A stretch of DNA of 64,000 nt from Alistipes sp. (GCA_017547175.1 JAFYQI010000006.1:1-64000); one strand, 5' to 3'. Positions 41,527 to 51,278 are shown, numbered from the stretch's first letter. Numbers and translations are program-made. Notes: generated by a model not told the origin, from the letters alone.

Positions 41527-42894
41527 CTATTCCATAAACATCGCTTTGGGTAGTTCTGCGATGTTGTTGATCGAATAGATGCGGATACCCTTGGGGGTTT
41601 TCAGGTTTTTGGTGATGTAGCCCGATACAACGATGGTCTTAAATCCCAAACGAGCCGCTTCGCTGATGCGCTGTTCGGTGCGGGGGGCGGGGCGTACCTC
41701 TCCCGACAAACCAATTTCTCCGGCAAAGCAGATTCCGTCGCCGATCGGACGATCAAAGTAGGAGGAGATCACTGCCGCCACAACGGCTAAGTCGAGTCCG
41801 GTGTCGGCCACCTTAAATCCGCCTGCAAAGTTCAAAAAGACATCCTTCTGATACATTTTCATGCCGACACGCTTTTCCAATACGGCCAACAACATATTCA
41901 TGCGTCGGGCATCGAAGCCTGTAGCCGATCGTTGCGGCGTACCATAAGCTGCTCCACTCACCAACGCCTGCACCTCGATCAGATAGGGGCGCAGTCCATC
42001 GGCCGATGCACCTACGGCAATACCGCTCAGCGGCTCTTCGTAATGCGAAAGGAGGATTTCCGAGGGGTTCTCTACGCCACGCAATCCATGATCCAGCATC
42101 TCGAACACACCGATTTCGAAGGTGGCGCCAAAGCGGTTCTTGATGCCGCGCAGAATGCGGTAGCAGTTGTTCGAATCGCCCTCAAACTGCAATACGACAT
42201 CGACGATATGTTCCAAAATCTTGGGGCCGGCGATGGTGCCGTCCTTGGTGATGTGACCGATGATAAAGATCGCTGTGCCGGTTGTCTTTGCATATTTGAG
42301 CAGGGTAGCGGCACATTCGCGAATCTGCGATACGCTGCCGGCCGACGAATCCAATACCTCGCTGTAGATGGTCTGGATCGAGTCGATCACCACGACATCG
42401 GGTTTTTGTTCGACAATCTGGGTGGTGATGCGTTCGAGCAGGGTCTCCGAGTAGATCAAACACTCCTCGTTGTGGATGCCGATGCGGTCGGCACGCATGC
42501 GAATCTGTTCGGCCGACTCCTCGCCCGAGACATAGAGCGTTTTCAGTCGGTTGTCCGCCAGCGCCAACTGCAGCGAGAGGGTCGATTTGCCGATTCCGGG
42601 CTCTCCGCCCAGCAGAACCAATGAGCCGGGAACCAAGCCTCCGCCCAATACTCGATTGACCTCGGCACTTCCGGTATCGATACGACGATGGTTGTTTTCG
42701 CTGATTTCGTTCAGGTGCATCGGGCGACTTTGAACCACTGCACCTGCTGCCTGGAGCGAGGGTGTTGAAGCCTCGCGAGCAATGACCTCCTCGGTGAAGG
42801 TGTTCCACTCACCGCATGAGGGACATTTGCCCAACCATTTGGGGGCTTCGAAACCACAATTTCGGCAGAAAAAAGCCTTCTTTACCTTTGCCAT
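41527..42894 (-). CDS. radA: DNA repair protein RadA (Sms)
   Basis: 455 residues. N-terminal C4 zinc finger (Cys10, 13, 24, 27), RecA-like core with Walker A GGEPGIGKST and the RadA-specific KNRFG, and a C-terminal Lon-like domain (GLDLAVVAAVISSYFDRP, GEIGLSGEVRPA). It promotes branch migration in recombination. Length fits the family. Confidence 0.96.
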   Translation of the reverse strand: MAKVKKAFFCRNCGFEAPKWLGKCPSCGEWNTFTEEVIAREASTPSLQAAGAVVQSRPMHLNEISENNHRRIDTGSAEVNRVLGGGLVPGSLVLLGGEPGIGKSTLSLQLALADNRLKTLYVSGEESAEQIRMRADRIGIHNEECLIYSETLLERITTQIVEQKPDVVVIDSIQTIYSEVLDSSAGSVSQIRECAATLLKYAKTTGTAIFIIGHITKDGTIAGPKILEHIVDVVLQFEGDSNNCYRILRGIKNRFGATFEIGVFEMLDHGLRGVENPSEILLSHYEEPLSGIAVGASADGLRPYLIEVQALVSGAAYGTPQRSATGFDARRMNMLLAVLEKRVGMKMYQKDVFLNFAGGFKVADTGLDLAVVAAVISSYFDRPIGDGICFAGEIGLSGEVRPAPRTEQRISEAARLGFKTIVVSGYITKNLKTPKGIRIYSINNIAELPKAMFME

Positions 42895-42918
42895 CGTGCG
42901 CGTTGTTTTGGGGTGAAC

Positions 42919-43401
42919 TTAATGGATCGGATGAGAGGTAAACTCGATTCGTCTAACCGTTTGAATCGATTCATTTTCGAGGTGGAACTCCTCGGTCAAA
43001 TCCACCCAGAAGGTAGCACATTCAATTCCCTCTTCATTGATGTATGATCCGTTGGTGACGATGTAACTCTTCTCTCCGAAGTGAAAGGTCAATTCTCCGG
43101 CTGCCGGAACTTTGTCAAAGCTGCTCACTACGAATTCAGCACCTTCATGGTGTTGCGTGTAGAGCAGTCCCCCGTCAAAGCGATTGAAATCCAGGCGATA
43201 GCAACCACCGGCCGTGACAGGAGCTTCGTTTAACACGCGGGTACGTATCTCCTCTTCGAGCGCTACATCTGTAGCCGCCAAGGTGATGCGTACATCGACT
43301 TCGGTGACGGGGTAGTGGGCCGAATAAAAGACCTCACCCTCCTTGTTCGAGCAGGCTGTCGACAGAAAAAGTGCGGTAAAAAGTATCCACAAGCGGTTCA
43401 T
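42919..43401 (-). CDS. Putative lipoprotein of unknown function
   Basis: 160 residues from ATG 43401 (MNRLWILFTALFLSTAC): a lipobox ends in LSTAC, Cys17. The mature protein is beta-rich with paired strands (FHFGEKSYIVTNGSYINEEG and ATFWVDLTEEFHLEN). I recognise no family. It lies between rseP (10-bp gap) and radA (24-bp gap) on the same strand. Confidence 0.75.
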   Translation of the reverse strand: MNRLWILFTALFLSTACSNKEGEVFYSAHYPVTEVDVRITLAATDVALEEEIRTRVLNEAPVTAGGCYRLDFNRFDGGLLYTQHHEGAEFVVSSFDKVPAAGELTFHFGEKSYIVTNGSYINEEGIECATFWVDLTEEFHLENESIQTVRRIEFTSHPIH

Positions 43402-43411
43402 GCAGCGAAAG

Positions 43412-44725
43412 CTATTTGATGAAGAAACGGTAGATGTCGTTGCCATTGGCGTAGATCAACAGCGTGAAAAGAATACCCAGACCAATGTATTGAGCGATCT
43501 CCAGTACCTTGTCGCTTACCTTACGTCCGGTAACCATCTCCCAGAAGGTGAACAACGCATGGCCACCATCAAGCGCCGGAATGGGAAGGATATTCATCAC
43601 GGCCAAAATGATCGACAAGAAGGCCGTTTTTAACCAGAAGTCGAGCCAATTCCATTCGGGCGAGAAGATGCTGCCGATGGCAATAAAGCCACCCAGCTCC
43701 TCGTACATTTTGGTTTCGGGCTTAACGATGAGCTTCAGCTGCTCCCAATAGTCGGCAATCGTTGTGCCGGCACGCTTCAGACCCGCCGGAATAGCCCCCA
43801 AAAGGGTATATTCCTGGGTGCGCATCGGAAGGGGATCGAGCAGCGAAACACCAATAAGACCCTCCTCATTGACCGGTACGACCACCTCGATCAGGTTACC
43901 GTCGCGCTCAACCGTAAGACGTACATCGCTGCCTGCGGCCTGGTGGATGTAGTCACGAACGCTCATCAGATCGTTTGCAGCCAATCCGTCGGCCGATACG
44001 ACACGGTCACCGTGACGCAACACGCGTGCACTCTCGAAACTGATGCTATCGACAATGAACGGCACGTGCGGGGTCATGAACCCTTTGTAGCCCTCCTGAC
44101 GACGCATCTCGATCAACTGCTCCATGGGTAGGTGCAGTGCCATCTCGACACCCTCGCGCTCGACCAAAACCTCTGCGTCACCGTCCGAAAGGAGCAACGA
44201 ATTGACAATCAAAGCAGCATTTTCGATTGTTTTGCCGTTGATCTGAAGAATCTTGTCGCCATCGACAAAGCCTAACGATTCGGCCGCTTCGTTGAACTCA
44301 TATCCCCATTGAACATCCTCGTTGGCCAGGTAGCTGTCACCCCAGGTGTAGCACACGGCGCAATAGATCACGATGGCCGTCAGCAGATTCATTACCACGC
44401 CGGCAATCATTACCAAAAAGCGCTGCCAGGCGGGTTTAGCGCGGAAATCATCGGGGCGAACAGGGCCCTCGATCTGGCTCTTGTCCATCGATTCGTCGAT
44501 CATGCCACCAATCTGCACGTAGCCACCCAGCGGTAACCAGCCCAGACCGTAGATCGTCTCCTTGTACTTGAACTTGAAGAGCGAAAACCAGGGATCGAAG
44601 AAGATGAAAAATTTCTCGACGCGAATCTTGAAGATGCGCGCCATGATGTAGTGTCCAAATTCGTGAAGCCCCACAATAACCGTGAAGCAGAGGAAAAATT
44701 GAAGTAGTTTAATGACAATATCCAT
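43412..44725 (-). CDS. rseP: Site-2 metalloprotease RseP
   Basis: 438 residues from ATG 44725. Zinc motif HEFGH (21-25) in the first helix, two PDZ-like regions between, and the second metal motif in IPALDGGHALF near the C-terminus. It cleaves membrane-spanning anti-sigma factors or remnant signal peptides. It follows dxr by 18 bp, the usual arrangement in Bacteroidales. Confidence 0.95.
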   Translation of the reverse strand: MDIVIKLLQFFLCFTVIVGLHEFGHYIMARIFKIRVEKFFIFFDPWFSLFKFKYKETIYGLGWLPLGGYVQIGGMIDESMDKSQIEGPVRPDDFRAKPAWQRFLVMIAGVVMNLLTAIVIYCAVCYTWGDSYLANEDVQWGYEFNEAAESLGFVDGDKILQINGKTIENAALIVNSLLLSDGDAEVLVEREGVEMALHLPMEQLIEMRRQEGYKGFMTPHVPFIVDSISFESARVLRHGDRVVSADGLAANDLMSVRDYIHQAAGSDVRLTVERDGNLIEVVVPVNEEGLIGVSLLDPLPMRTQEYTLLGAIPAGLKRAGTTIADYWEQLKLIVKPETKMYEELGGFIAIGSIFSPEWNWLDFWLKTAFLSIILAVMNILPIPALDGGHALFTFWEMVTGRKVSDKVLEIAQYIGLGILFTLLIYANGNDIYRFFIK

Positions 44726-44743
44726 AGTTATCAAGCTGTTTTC

Positions 44744-45895
44744 TTAGAGTTTGAGATATTCGGCGGCCAGACGACGCGCTTCGATATTCGAGGCAGCATA
44801 ATCCTCCAGCGTGGGATTCAGCGTAAAGTCAGCCTTGGTCAAGGCATATTCGATCGTGCGGACAATCTCGAGCCAGGAGCAATGTCGCGACAAAAAGGCA
44901 CCAACAGCAACTTCGTTTGCTCCGTTCATGACACAAGCCGCCGTGCCTTTACGTTGAAGACAGTCGTAGGCGATATCGAGCGCCGGATATTTAACACGAT
45001 CCACCTCCGAGAAGGTCAGTTCGGGATGATTTAGGAAATTGAATCGCTCCGTGGGTCGGTGGGCACGCTCCGGAAAAAGCAGGGCATAGCTGATCGGCAT
45101 GCGCATATCGGGTGTGCCAAGTTGAGCTTTGATGGCGCCGTCGTCGAACTCGACCATCGAGTGGATGATCGACTGGGGGTGTTGAATGACCGAAATCTGC
45201 TCAGCTGGCACATCGAACAACCAGTGCGCTTCAATCACCTCAAAACCCTTGTTGACAAGGGTTGAAGAGTCGATCGTGATTTTGGCACCCATGTCCCATT
45301 GGGGATGGCGCAGTGCCTGCTCCACGGTGACGTGGGCCAACTCTTCGGCCTTCAGGTCGCGGAATGAGCCGCCACTGCAGGTGATGATCAATCGACGCAA
45401 GGGCGAACGCTCACCCACCAGACATTGGAAGATTGCCGAATGCTCCGAATCGATCGGAATAATCGGTGCCTGCTTCTCTCGGGCCAGCGCCATCACACAC
45501 TCGCCGCCAACCACCAGCGACTCTTTGTTGGCCAGTGCCAGTTTTTTGCGCTTTTCGAGGGTAGCCACCGTAGGGGCTAGGCCTGCATAGCCGACCAGGG
45601 CATTGACAACTACATCCGTGTCGCCTCCTCCGGCCACTTGAGCAACGGCATCTTCACCGGCATAGACCTTGGTGTCGGTGTCGGCGAGCGCCTCTTTCAG
45701 CGGCGTATAATATTGTTCGTCGGCAATGACCACCGTATCCACATCAAAGGCTCGGGCCTGCTCGGCCAATCGCTCCCATTGGCGATGTGCCGTCAAAACC
45801 CGCACTTCGAAGCGATCGGGATTCTCGCGGGCGATATCCAACGTCTGGATACCGATCGAGCCGGTCGAGCCGAGTATACACAACTTCTCTCTCAT
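44744..45895 (-). CDS. dxr: 1-deoxy-D-xylulose 5-phosphate reductoisomerase
   Basis: 383 residues. NADPH motif GSTGSIG (9-15); central metal/substrate region IIPIDSEHSAIFQCL, and SGGSFRDL, then the characteristic HPQWDMGAKITIDSS. It makes methylerythritol 4-phosphate, so isoprenoids are made by the MEP route; fosmidomycin target. Lies between the M23-like gene and rseP. Confidence 0.97.
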   Translation of the reverse strand: MREKLCILGSTGSIGIQTLDIARENPDRFEVRVLTAHRQWERLAEQARAFDVDTVVIADEQYYTPLKEALADTDTKVYAGEDAVAQVAGGGDTDVVVNALVGYAGLAPTVATLEKRKKLALANKESLVVGGECVMALAREKQAPIIPIDSEHSAIFQCLVGERSPLRRLIITCSGGSFRDLKAEELAHVTVEQALRHPQWDMGAKITIDSSTLVNKGFEVIEAHWLFDVPAEQISVIQHPQSIIHSMVEFDDGAIKAQLGTPDMRMPISYALLFPERAHRPTERFNFLNHPELTFSEVDRVKYPALDIAYDCLQRKGTAACVMNGANEVAVGAFLSRHCSWLEIVRTIEYALTKADFTLNPTLEDYAASNIEARRLAAEYLKL

Positions 45896-45921
45896 GGTTG
45901 TCTCTCTTCGTTTTTTACGGG

Positions 45922-46791
45922 TTAAAAGACGATGTAGCCCTCCGGATCAACCGGCTTACCATCGCTCCACAACTCCAATACGAAGGCCTTTACCTCCTCT
46001 TTGGAGCTCTGCTCGAGTGCAGTGTAACCTAACAACTCGCCCGAGCGAATACTTTGACCTACCGATACCGACGGCTCGGAGAGGTTTTTGTAGATCGCAA
46101 CCAGGTTGTTGCGATGTTGTACTGTGAGCTGGTGTCCCATGTCAGGGCTCCAAATGGTGGCGATGACCGTGCCGTCGTCAATGGCTGTTACACGGTCGGC
46201 CGGTTGGGTAGCAATTGCAATACCGAAACGACCTTCCTCGATGGCGAAACGTTCGGTGATGATACCTTCGACCGGCGTAATCAGCTCGATAGCCTCACGT
46301 ACGGCTCGGCGTGCTGCATCGTGTTGCAGGTTGTAGGGGCCTTCGCCCTCCATTTGTGCTCGCAGGAGCGAATCCTCAGCAGACGGCATCACCAGAATTT
46401 TGCTTTGGCGCGTGCTGTCCGATGCCTGCACGGTGCGTGCTACCGGGCTCTTACCCGCCATGATCATGGCAATGTTCTCGTTGTAGGTCATCATGTCGTT
46501 CATGACGCGCTCCATCGAGTCGAGGCGAATGATGTTCTGCATCAGACTTTCGCGGGAGCGGTTGGCCTCGGTACGAAAACCGGGCAACATCTCCAGTACG
46601 GGCGAGTAGGCAACCAATATGAGCATCAGGAAAAACATCACAAGCACAAATGAAACAGCCGTAGCGATGATAGAGGCAGGCGACAGGTGCATGTGCCACT
46701 CCTCAGTGCCATCGGTTACGCGCGTCAGCGACAAGCGACGTTTGCGGAAGAGTTGTTGCCAAAAGGCAGTTATGTTGCGAATGAGTTTCAT
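45922..46791 (-). CDS. M23-family (LytM-like) membrane protein, zinc site missing
   Basis: 289 residues from ATG 46791: a basic cytoplasmic N-terminus, one membrane helix (about residues 41-65), a coiled region and a C-terminal LytM-like barrel. The zinc ligands appear lost: the HxxxD site reads GRFGIAIATQP and the HxH site reads VKAFVLELW. It is probably a non-catalytic LytM factor, like EnvC or NlpD, that would regulate a hydrolase. It comes 26 bp before dxr. The mRNA leader has a strong hairpin (46810-46833). Confidence 0.83.
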   Translation of the reverse strand: MKLIRNITAFWQQLFRKRRLSLTRVTDGTEEWHMHLSPASIIATAVSFVLVMFFLMLILVAYSPVLEMLPGFRTEANRSRESLMQNIIRLDSMERVMNDMMTYNENIAMIMAGKSPVARTVQASDSTRQSKILVMPSAEDSLLRAQMEGEGPYNLQHDAARRAVREAIELITPVEGIITERFAIEEGRFGIAIATQPADRVTAIDDGTVIATIWSPDMGHQLTVQHRNNLVAIYKNLSEPSVSVGQSIRSGELLGYTALEQSSKEEVKAFVLELWSDGKPVDPEGYIVF

Positions 46792-46809
46792 CGTTTGCAA
46801 ATTTTAGAT

Positions 46810-46833
46810 GGAGAGGCGTTGCGCGCCCTCTCC
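46810..46833 (-). promoter_or_regulatory. 5'-leader hairpin of M23-like gene
   Basis: Inverted repeat GGAGAGG...CCTCTCC (46810-46816, 46827-46833), extendable by two pairs across one bulge, between the predicted transcript start (about 46837) and the ATG at 46791. May stabilise the mRNA or control translation. Confidence 0.55.
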
Positions 46834-46842
46834 AACAAACGA

Positions 46843-46850
46843 CAAAGATA
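46843..46850 (-). promoter_or_regulatory. -7 element of M23-like/dxr/rseP operon promoter
   Basis: Minus-strand TATCTTTG; no good -33 is seen. Confidence 0.55.
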
Positions 46851-46868
46851 ACCAATTTTGCATGAATC

Positions 46869-46900
46869 TTTGGTGCTTTGAATTGAAATTTTTAACTTTA
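46869..46900 (+). promoter_or_regulatory. Promoter of nucleotidyltransferase gene
   Basis: TTTG (46869-46872), 20-bp spacer, TAACTTTA (46893-46900, one mismatch). Divergent from the M23-like gene promoter. Confidence 0.55.
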
Positions 46901-46936
46901 CACCACAAAACGATACTATTTAAATCAAATAATACG

Positions 46937-47848
46937 ATGGTTAAACCTACTTTATTGGTGCTGGCTGCCGGTATGGGGTCGCGCTATGGCTCGCTGAAGC
47001 AGATGGATGGTGTAGGCCCCAACAACGAGGCCATTATTGATTACTCGATCTACGATGCCATTCGTGCAGGTTTTGGCAAGGTGGTTTTTGTGATTCGTCA
47101 TGCTTTTGAGAAGGAGTTCCGCGAGGTCTTCTCGAAGGAGCGCTTTGGTGGTAAGATCGACGTCGAGTTTGTCTTCCAAGAGCTTGATTATCTGCCCGAA
47201 GGGTGTGCTGTGCCCGAAGATCGTGTGAAGCCGTGGGGTACGAATCATGCAGTGTTGATGGCTAAAGAGGTGGTGCATGAGCCCTTTGCCGTGATTAATG
47301 CCGACGATTTCTATGGTGCGGAGGCCTATCAGGTGATTGGTGACTACCTTTCGCAGCTCGACCAGTCGAGCGACAGCTACTGCATGGTGGCCTACAACCT
47401 CAATCTGACCCTTTCGGAGAATGGTACCGTTTCGCGTGGTGTGTGTGGTGTCGATCAGGATCAGAATCTGATCTCGATGGTCGAGCGTACCAAAATCGAG
47501 CGCATGCCGTCGGGTCAAATCGTCTTCCATGATTTGGGTGATGATCAACCGTTGGAGGAGGAGACGCCGGTGTCGATGAATCTCTTTGGCTTTACGCCCG
47601 ACTATTTCACCCATACCGAGAACTACTTCAAGCAGTGGTTTAAGGAGAATCCCGACCATCTGAAGGGTGAGTTCTATATTCCGACCATGGTCAATAAGCT
47701 CATCGCTGACGGAACCTCCAAACTGCGTGTGTTGCGTTCCGATGCCCAGTGGCATGGTGTCACCTACAAGGAGGATAAACCGGCCTTGGTGGCAGCTTTG
47801 ACTAAGATGATTGAGGAGGGTAAGTATCCCGCTCAATTGTGGGAATAG
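46937..47848 (+). CDS. Sugar-phosphate nucleotidyltransferase family protein
   Basis: 303 residues from ATG 46937 (MVKPTLLVLAAGMGSRYGSL); the upstream in-frame extension covers the promoter and is rejected. The N-terminal AAGMGSRYG is the nucleotide-binding motif of NTP_transferase enzymes, and VINADDFYG the metal-binding Asp motif. It should activate a sugar phosphate with an NTP; the substrate cannot be told. Known Bacteroidota relatives are annotated only as nucleotidyltransferase. Transcribed alone. Confidence 0.86.
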   Translation: MVKPTLLVLAAGMGSRYGSLKQMDGVGPNNEAIIDYSIYDAIRAGFGKVVFVIRHAFEKEFREVFSKERFGGKIDVEFVFQELDYLPEGCAVPEDRVKPWGTNHAVLMAKEVVHEPFAVINADDFYGAEAYQVIGDYLSQLDQSSDSYCMVAYNLNLTLSENGTVSRGVCGVDQDQNLISMVERTKIERMPSGQIVFHDLGDDQPLEEETPVSMNLFGFTPDYFTHTENYFKQWFKENPDHLKGEFYIPTMVNKLIADGTSKLRVLRSDAQWHGVTYKEDKPALVAALTKMIEEGKYPAQLWE

Positions 47849-47898
47849 GCATCTTGCGGGGTGACTTCCTCCGTAGGTGCACGATCCGAATAAAAGAA

Positions 47899-47933
47899 GG
47901 GGATATGGCAAGCGAGCCGTATCCCCCTTTTTT
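47899..47933. terminator. Terminator between nucleotidyltransferase and AspT-family genes
   Basis: Stem GGGGATATGGC / GCCGTATCCCC (one mismatch), 6-nt loop, T-run 47928-47933. Between convergent genes; works best on the plus strand. Confidence 0.87.
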
Positions 47934-47955
47934 ATGTGCAAACCTCTTGGTCGTC

Positions 47956-49617
47956 CTACAAGGCTAACATCAGGACGACCTGGATAATTACCACGCGCAA
48001 AAACATGCAGACGGGATACACCGTAGCGTAGGCTACCGAAGGGTTGTCGCCCTCGATGGTATCGTTGGCATAGTTGAGCGCCATCGGATTGGCCATAGAG
48101 CCGCATAAAAGACCCGCAATCGAGCCAAAGTCGATCTTCCACAAACGCAGGGCCAATAGACCTACCACAAAAATTGGGATAACCGTCAGCACGAGACCTA
48201 AACCTAACCACAACATACCCTCGGGGCGAATAATGGTCTCGAAAAAGCGAGCGCCGGATGCTAAACCGAGGCAGGCGAGGTAGAGATCCAAACCCAGCGC
48301 GCGCAACATCATGTTGGCACTTCGGGTCGTATAGGTGATCATGTGCAGGCGCGGGCCAAACGTACCGATCAGAATACCCACCAAAATAGGACCACCTGCC
48401 AAACCCAATCGTACGGGGATCGAGATACCCGGTATCGAGAAGGGAATATAACCCAGCATCAGACCGAGAATCATGCCGATAAAGACCGATACGAGGTTGG
48501 GCTCATTGAGGCTCTTTACAGCATTTCCGAGAATCTTCTCCACATGCTTGATATCGGCTGCCTCACCCACAACTGTCAGTCGGTCACCGAGTTGGAGAAT
48601 TAGGTCGGGGGTTGCCAAAAGCTGCACGCCGGAACGATAGACGCGCGAAATGTTGATGCCGTAGTTGTTTCTTAGGCGCAGTGACGAGAGCCGTTTTCCG
48701 TTGATTTCGGGTCGTGTGATCAGGATACGCTGCGAAATCAGTTGACTGTCGATCTTGTTCCAATCAATATTTTCGGCATTCCAGTCTTTCTCCTCTTGCT
48801 CACCGAAAATCAGGCGCAGTGCATCTGCATCCTGGGGCGTCGTGATCACCATCAACACATCACCGGATAGGAGCTGTTTGTCCGAGGTGGGGATGGAGAC
48901 ATGACCATCGCGCCAGATGCGAGAGATGACAAAGTGGTGATGACTCTCGGCGGCTACCTCCGATACCCGTTTCCCGAACACGGCGGGGTTGGTGAGGCGA
49001 TAGCTGGCTATGAAGATGTTCTTGCGGTGTTCGTTATCGGGGCCTGTGAGGTCGCCCGGGCGTACGAAGAACTTACGCAGCAGGGCAATGGCCAGGATGA
49101 CACCCACGACACCCAGCGGGTAGGTCAGGGCGCAACTCAGCGCCGCACCGCTTGCCTCGATGCCGAGTTGTTCGAGGGTCTGTTGCGCAGCTCCTAGGGC
49201 AGGAGTGTTGGTCGTGGCTCCGCACAAGATACCGGCCATGTCCGACATGGGGACTTTGCATGCGAAACTCAAACCGATAGCGAGCAGGGTGCCCACCCCC
49301 AATACCACCAACGAGGGGCCTAAAAGACGTACCCCTTCAGTTCGCATCGATGAGAAGAAACCGGGGCCTACCTGCAGACCGAGTGCATAGACAAAGAGTA
49401 CCAAACCAAACGATTCGGCATATTTGAGCATTTGAGGATCGATCGAAAGTCCCAGATGGCCGGCCAGGATGCCAACAAAGAAGATAAAGGCCGTTCCGAG
49501 CGAGATGCCGAAGATCTTGATTCTTCCCAACAATACACCCGCAGCCGAAATAAGCGACAGTATGATAATAGCCTGTAGCGCAGAGTGTTCGATAAAGAGT
49601 AATCGGAGATAATCCAT
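47956..49617 (-). CDS. AspT/YidE/YbjL-family antiporter with two RCK_C domains
   Basis: 553 residues. Two AspT/YidE duplicated membrane domains (about 1-175 and 380-553) flank two TrkA-C-like domains (parts ending in SGDVLMVITTP and LGDRLTVVG). GATTNTPALGAA and GSMANPMALNYAND are the repeated pore motifs. Relatives exchange aspartate/alanine or other anions; substrate not known here. Its promoter (49638-49668) is a near-perfect consensus. Confidence 0.9.
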   Translation of the reverse strand: MDYLRLLFIEHSALQAIIILSLISAAGVLLGRIKIFGISLGTAFIFFVGILAGHLGLSIDPQMLKYAESFGLVLFVYALGLQVGPGFFSSMRTEGVRLLGPSLVVLGVGTLLAIGLSFACKVPMSDMAGILCGATTNTPALGAAQQTLEQLGIEASGAALSCALTYPLGVVGVILAIALLRKFFVRPGDLTGPDNEHRKNIFIASYRLTNPAVFGKRVSEVAAESHHHFVISRIWRDGHVSIPTSDKQLLSGDVLMVITTPQDADALRLIFGEQEEKDWNAENIDWNKIDSQLISQRILITRPEINGKRLSSLRLRNNYGINISRVYRSGVQLLATPDLILQLGDRLTVVGEAADIKHVEKILGNAVKSLNEPNLVSVFIGMILGLMLGYIPFSIPGISIPVRLGLAGGPILVGILIGTFGPRLHMITYTTRSANMMLRALGLDLYLACLGLASGARFFETIIRPEGMLWLGLGLVLTVIPIFVVGLLALRLWKIDFGSIAGLLCGSMANPMALNYANDTIEGDNPSVAYATVYPVCMFLRVVIIQVVLMLAL

Positions 49618-49637
49618 AACCTAACTGTAATCTGCTG

Positions 49638-49668
49638 CAAATATAGTGTATGCCGAGCGCAATGCCAA
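49638..49668 (-). promoter_or_regulatory. Promoter of AspT-family gene
   Basis: Minus-strand TTG (49668-49666), 20-bp spacer, TATATTTG (49645-49638); leader of about 15-20 nt to the ATG at 49617. Confidence 0.7.
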
Positions 49669-49681
49669 GCATCCGCTTAAG

Positions 49682-49747
49682 AAAAGAGCTCATAGCCCTC
49701 TGTTCGTTTACCGTTTGGTGGGTTATGAGCTCTTTTTACGCACGCAG
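49682..49747 (-). terminator. Terminator after PL9 gene
   Basis: Long stem of about 16 bp, AAAAGAGCTCATAGCCC / GGGTTATGAGCTCTTTT (one G-T pair), with a ~31-nt loop and a short T tail on both strands. Confidence 0.8.
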
Positions 49748-49768
49748 TTCGTGGTCCAAGATGCGCCG

Positions 49769-51253
49769 TTACTCCTCTCTTGCACCCAGGTCGGGGGCCG
49801 AGCCTCGGTAGGGGATAGTGATGCGGTTGAGACGCTCTTTTCTCTTCTCGGTAATGAAGCGGCGGGGCACGACGCGCTGGATGGGGGTACCTAGGTTGCG
49901 CAACTTACTGTGCGGATAGAGTGCGCCAAAGCCGTTGTTGGGCAGCGAACCATCGTGCTCGCGCGGAGCAGTGAAGTCGGCAAACGACAAACTGCGGAAC
50001 TCGGCGCTGTAATCGGCCGTGTGGTTGCGCACGTGGTGGTCGTTGGGCTCTCCCTCGCGGTAGGGGTTGCAGCCGTCGAGGAGGGTCCACGAGTTGTGGC
50101 TCTCATCGAGCGCTACAGCCTGATTGTTCACGTCTGTCGGTCGGAATTCGTGGTTGCAGACCGAGGCGTTGAATCCCACACAGTTGCGGAGGTAGTAATG
50201 GCCATGAGCTAAGGGCGCTTCGAAACGGTAGTTGTAGCGGTTGCCCCAGGCCGTGTTGTTGATCAGGTACATACCCTCCGAGGCGTAATTCTGGTCAAAA
50301 CCCTTGTCGCGATTCTCAAAGGCGATGCAGTTCTTGATGACGTGAGCGCCCGTTGAGCGGGGGAACATGGCTCCGCCACTCGATCCACCTCCACCCATCT
50401 TGAAGCCGTTGCCGTTCTTGCCGATTGGTTGTCCATCGGGGGTATATCCCGCGCGTGCCGCCCAGCAGTGGTCGATCAGCACGGGGTGATAGACCATGTA
50501 GAGGTCCCAGTTGTCGTCCGAGTTGTTCCAGGCGCGACAGCCGTAGAATTCGTTGCCCGGGCCCGGATAGAGCTTGCAGGCAAAGCCATCGGCATCGCCG
50601 GCATCGTCCGCCTCACCCGCTATCCAGGTGCGCAGGTCGGCATTATTGTACGAGTCGCAGTTGATGACGCGATTACCGCGACAGAATTGATAATCGGGGT
50701 TGGCAATGGGCTCACCCTCGGGAAGTCCTACAACGGCCTTCTCGCCCGGGATGGGCATACCCATACCGATCTGCAGCCCTGTGTCGTTGTTGTCGTGGAA
50801 GGTGCAGTGCTCGATGATGTTGTACGAACCTTCGACCTTCATGCCGTTATCCTCCATGTGACAGATGCGCAGCCCCTTAATGTGCCAGTAGTTTACATTG
50901 CGGTTGAGGTAGATGCCGCGAGCCGAACGGAATTCGTCTTTGGTGGTGTGGTGCATGGCCGACCCATCAATCACCACTTCGCCATCGCCTGCCGCAAAGA
51001 GATAGCAGCGACGACGCTCCGAAGTGGCCTTTTCAGGGATGCGGATGCTCTCCGAGATGACATAGCGACCGCCATGTACCCAAATAATATCGCCGGCCTC
51101 GGCCCGATTTACGGCGTGTTGAATCGTGCGGAAGGGGGCGTCAGCCGTGCCCGGATTGCTGTCCGCGCCGTTGGTGGCCACATGTAGTTCGGTGGCGAAG
51201 CCTATTGCAGGCAGTAGGAGTATGAGTGCAAGCAGTATAAGTAGGCGTTTCAT
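49769..51253 (-). CDS. PL9-family pectate lyase-like secreted protein
   Basis: 494 residues from ATG 51253, with signal peptide (MKRLLILLALILLLPAIGFA). The N-terminus ELHVATNGADSNPGTADAPF and FRTIQHAVNRAEAGD starts a right-handed beta-helix. DGFACKLYPGPGNEFYGCRA followed by WNNSDDNWDLY carries the Lys and the Asp-rich calcium site of family PL9. It should cut pectic or rhamnogalacturonan polymers by beta-elimination outside the cytoplasm. No SusC/D genes are near, so it is not in a visible polysaccharide utilisation locus. Confidence 0.87.
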   Translation of the reverse strand: MKRLLILLALILLLPAIGFATELHVATNGADSNPGTADAPFRTIQHAVNRAEAGDIIWVHGGRYVISESIRIPEKATSERRRCYLFAAGDGEVVIDGSAMHHTTKDEFRSARGIYLNRNVNYWHIKGLRICHMEDNGMKVEGSYNIIEHCTFHDNNDTGLQIGMGMPIPGEKAVVGLPEGEPIANPDYQFCRGNRVINCDSYNNADLRTWIAGEADDAGDADGFACKLYPGPGNEFYGCRAWNNSDDNWDLYMVYHPVLIDHCWAARAGYTPDGQPIGKNGNGFKMGGGGSSGGAMFPRSTGAHVIKNCIAFENRDKGFDQNYASEGMYLINNTAWGNRYNYRFEAPLAHGHYYLRNCVGFNASVCNHEFRPTDVNNQAVALDESHNSWTLLDGCNPYREGEPNDHHVRNHTADYSAEFRSLSFADFTAPREHDGSLPNNGFGALYPHSKLRNLGTPIQRVVPRRFITEKRKERLNRITIPYRGSAPDLGAREE

Positions 51254-51278
51254 AAATTTTAGTTCTGTCAGTAAACTA

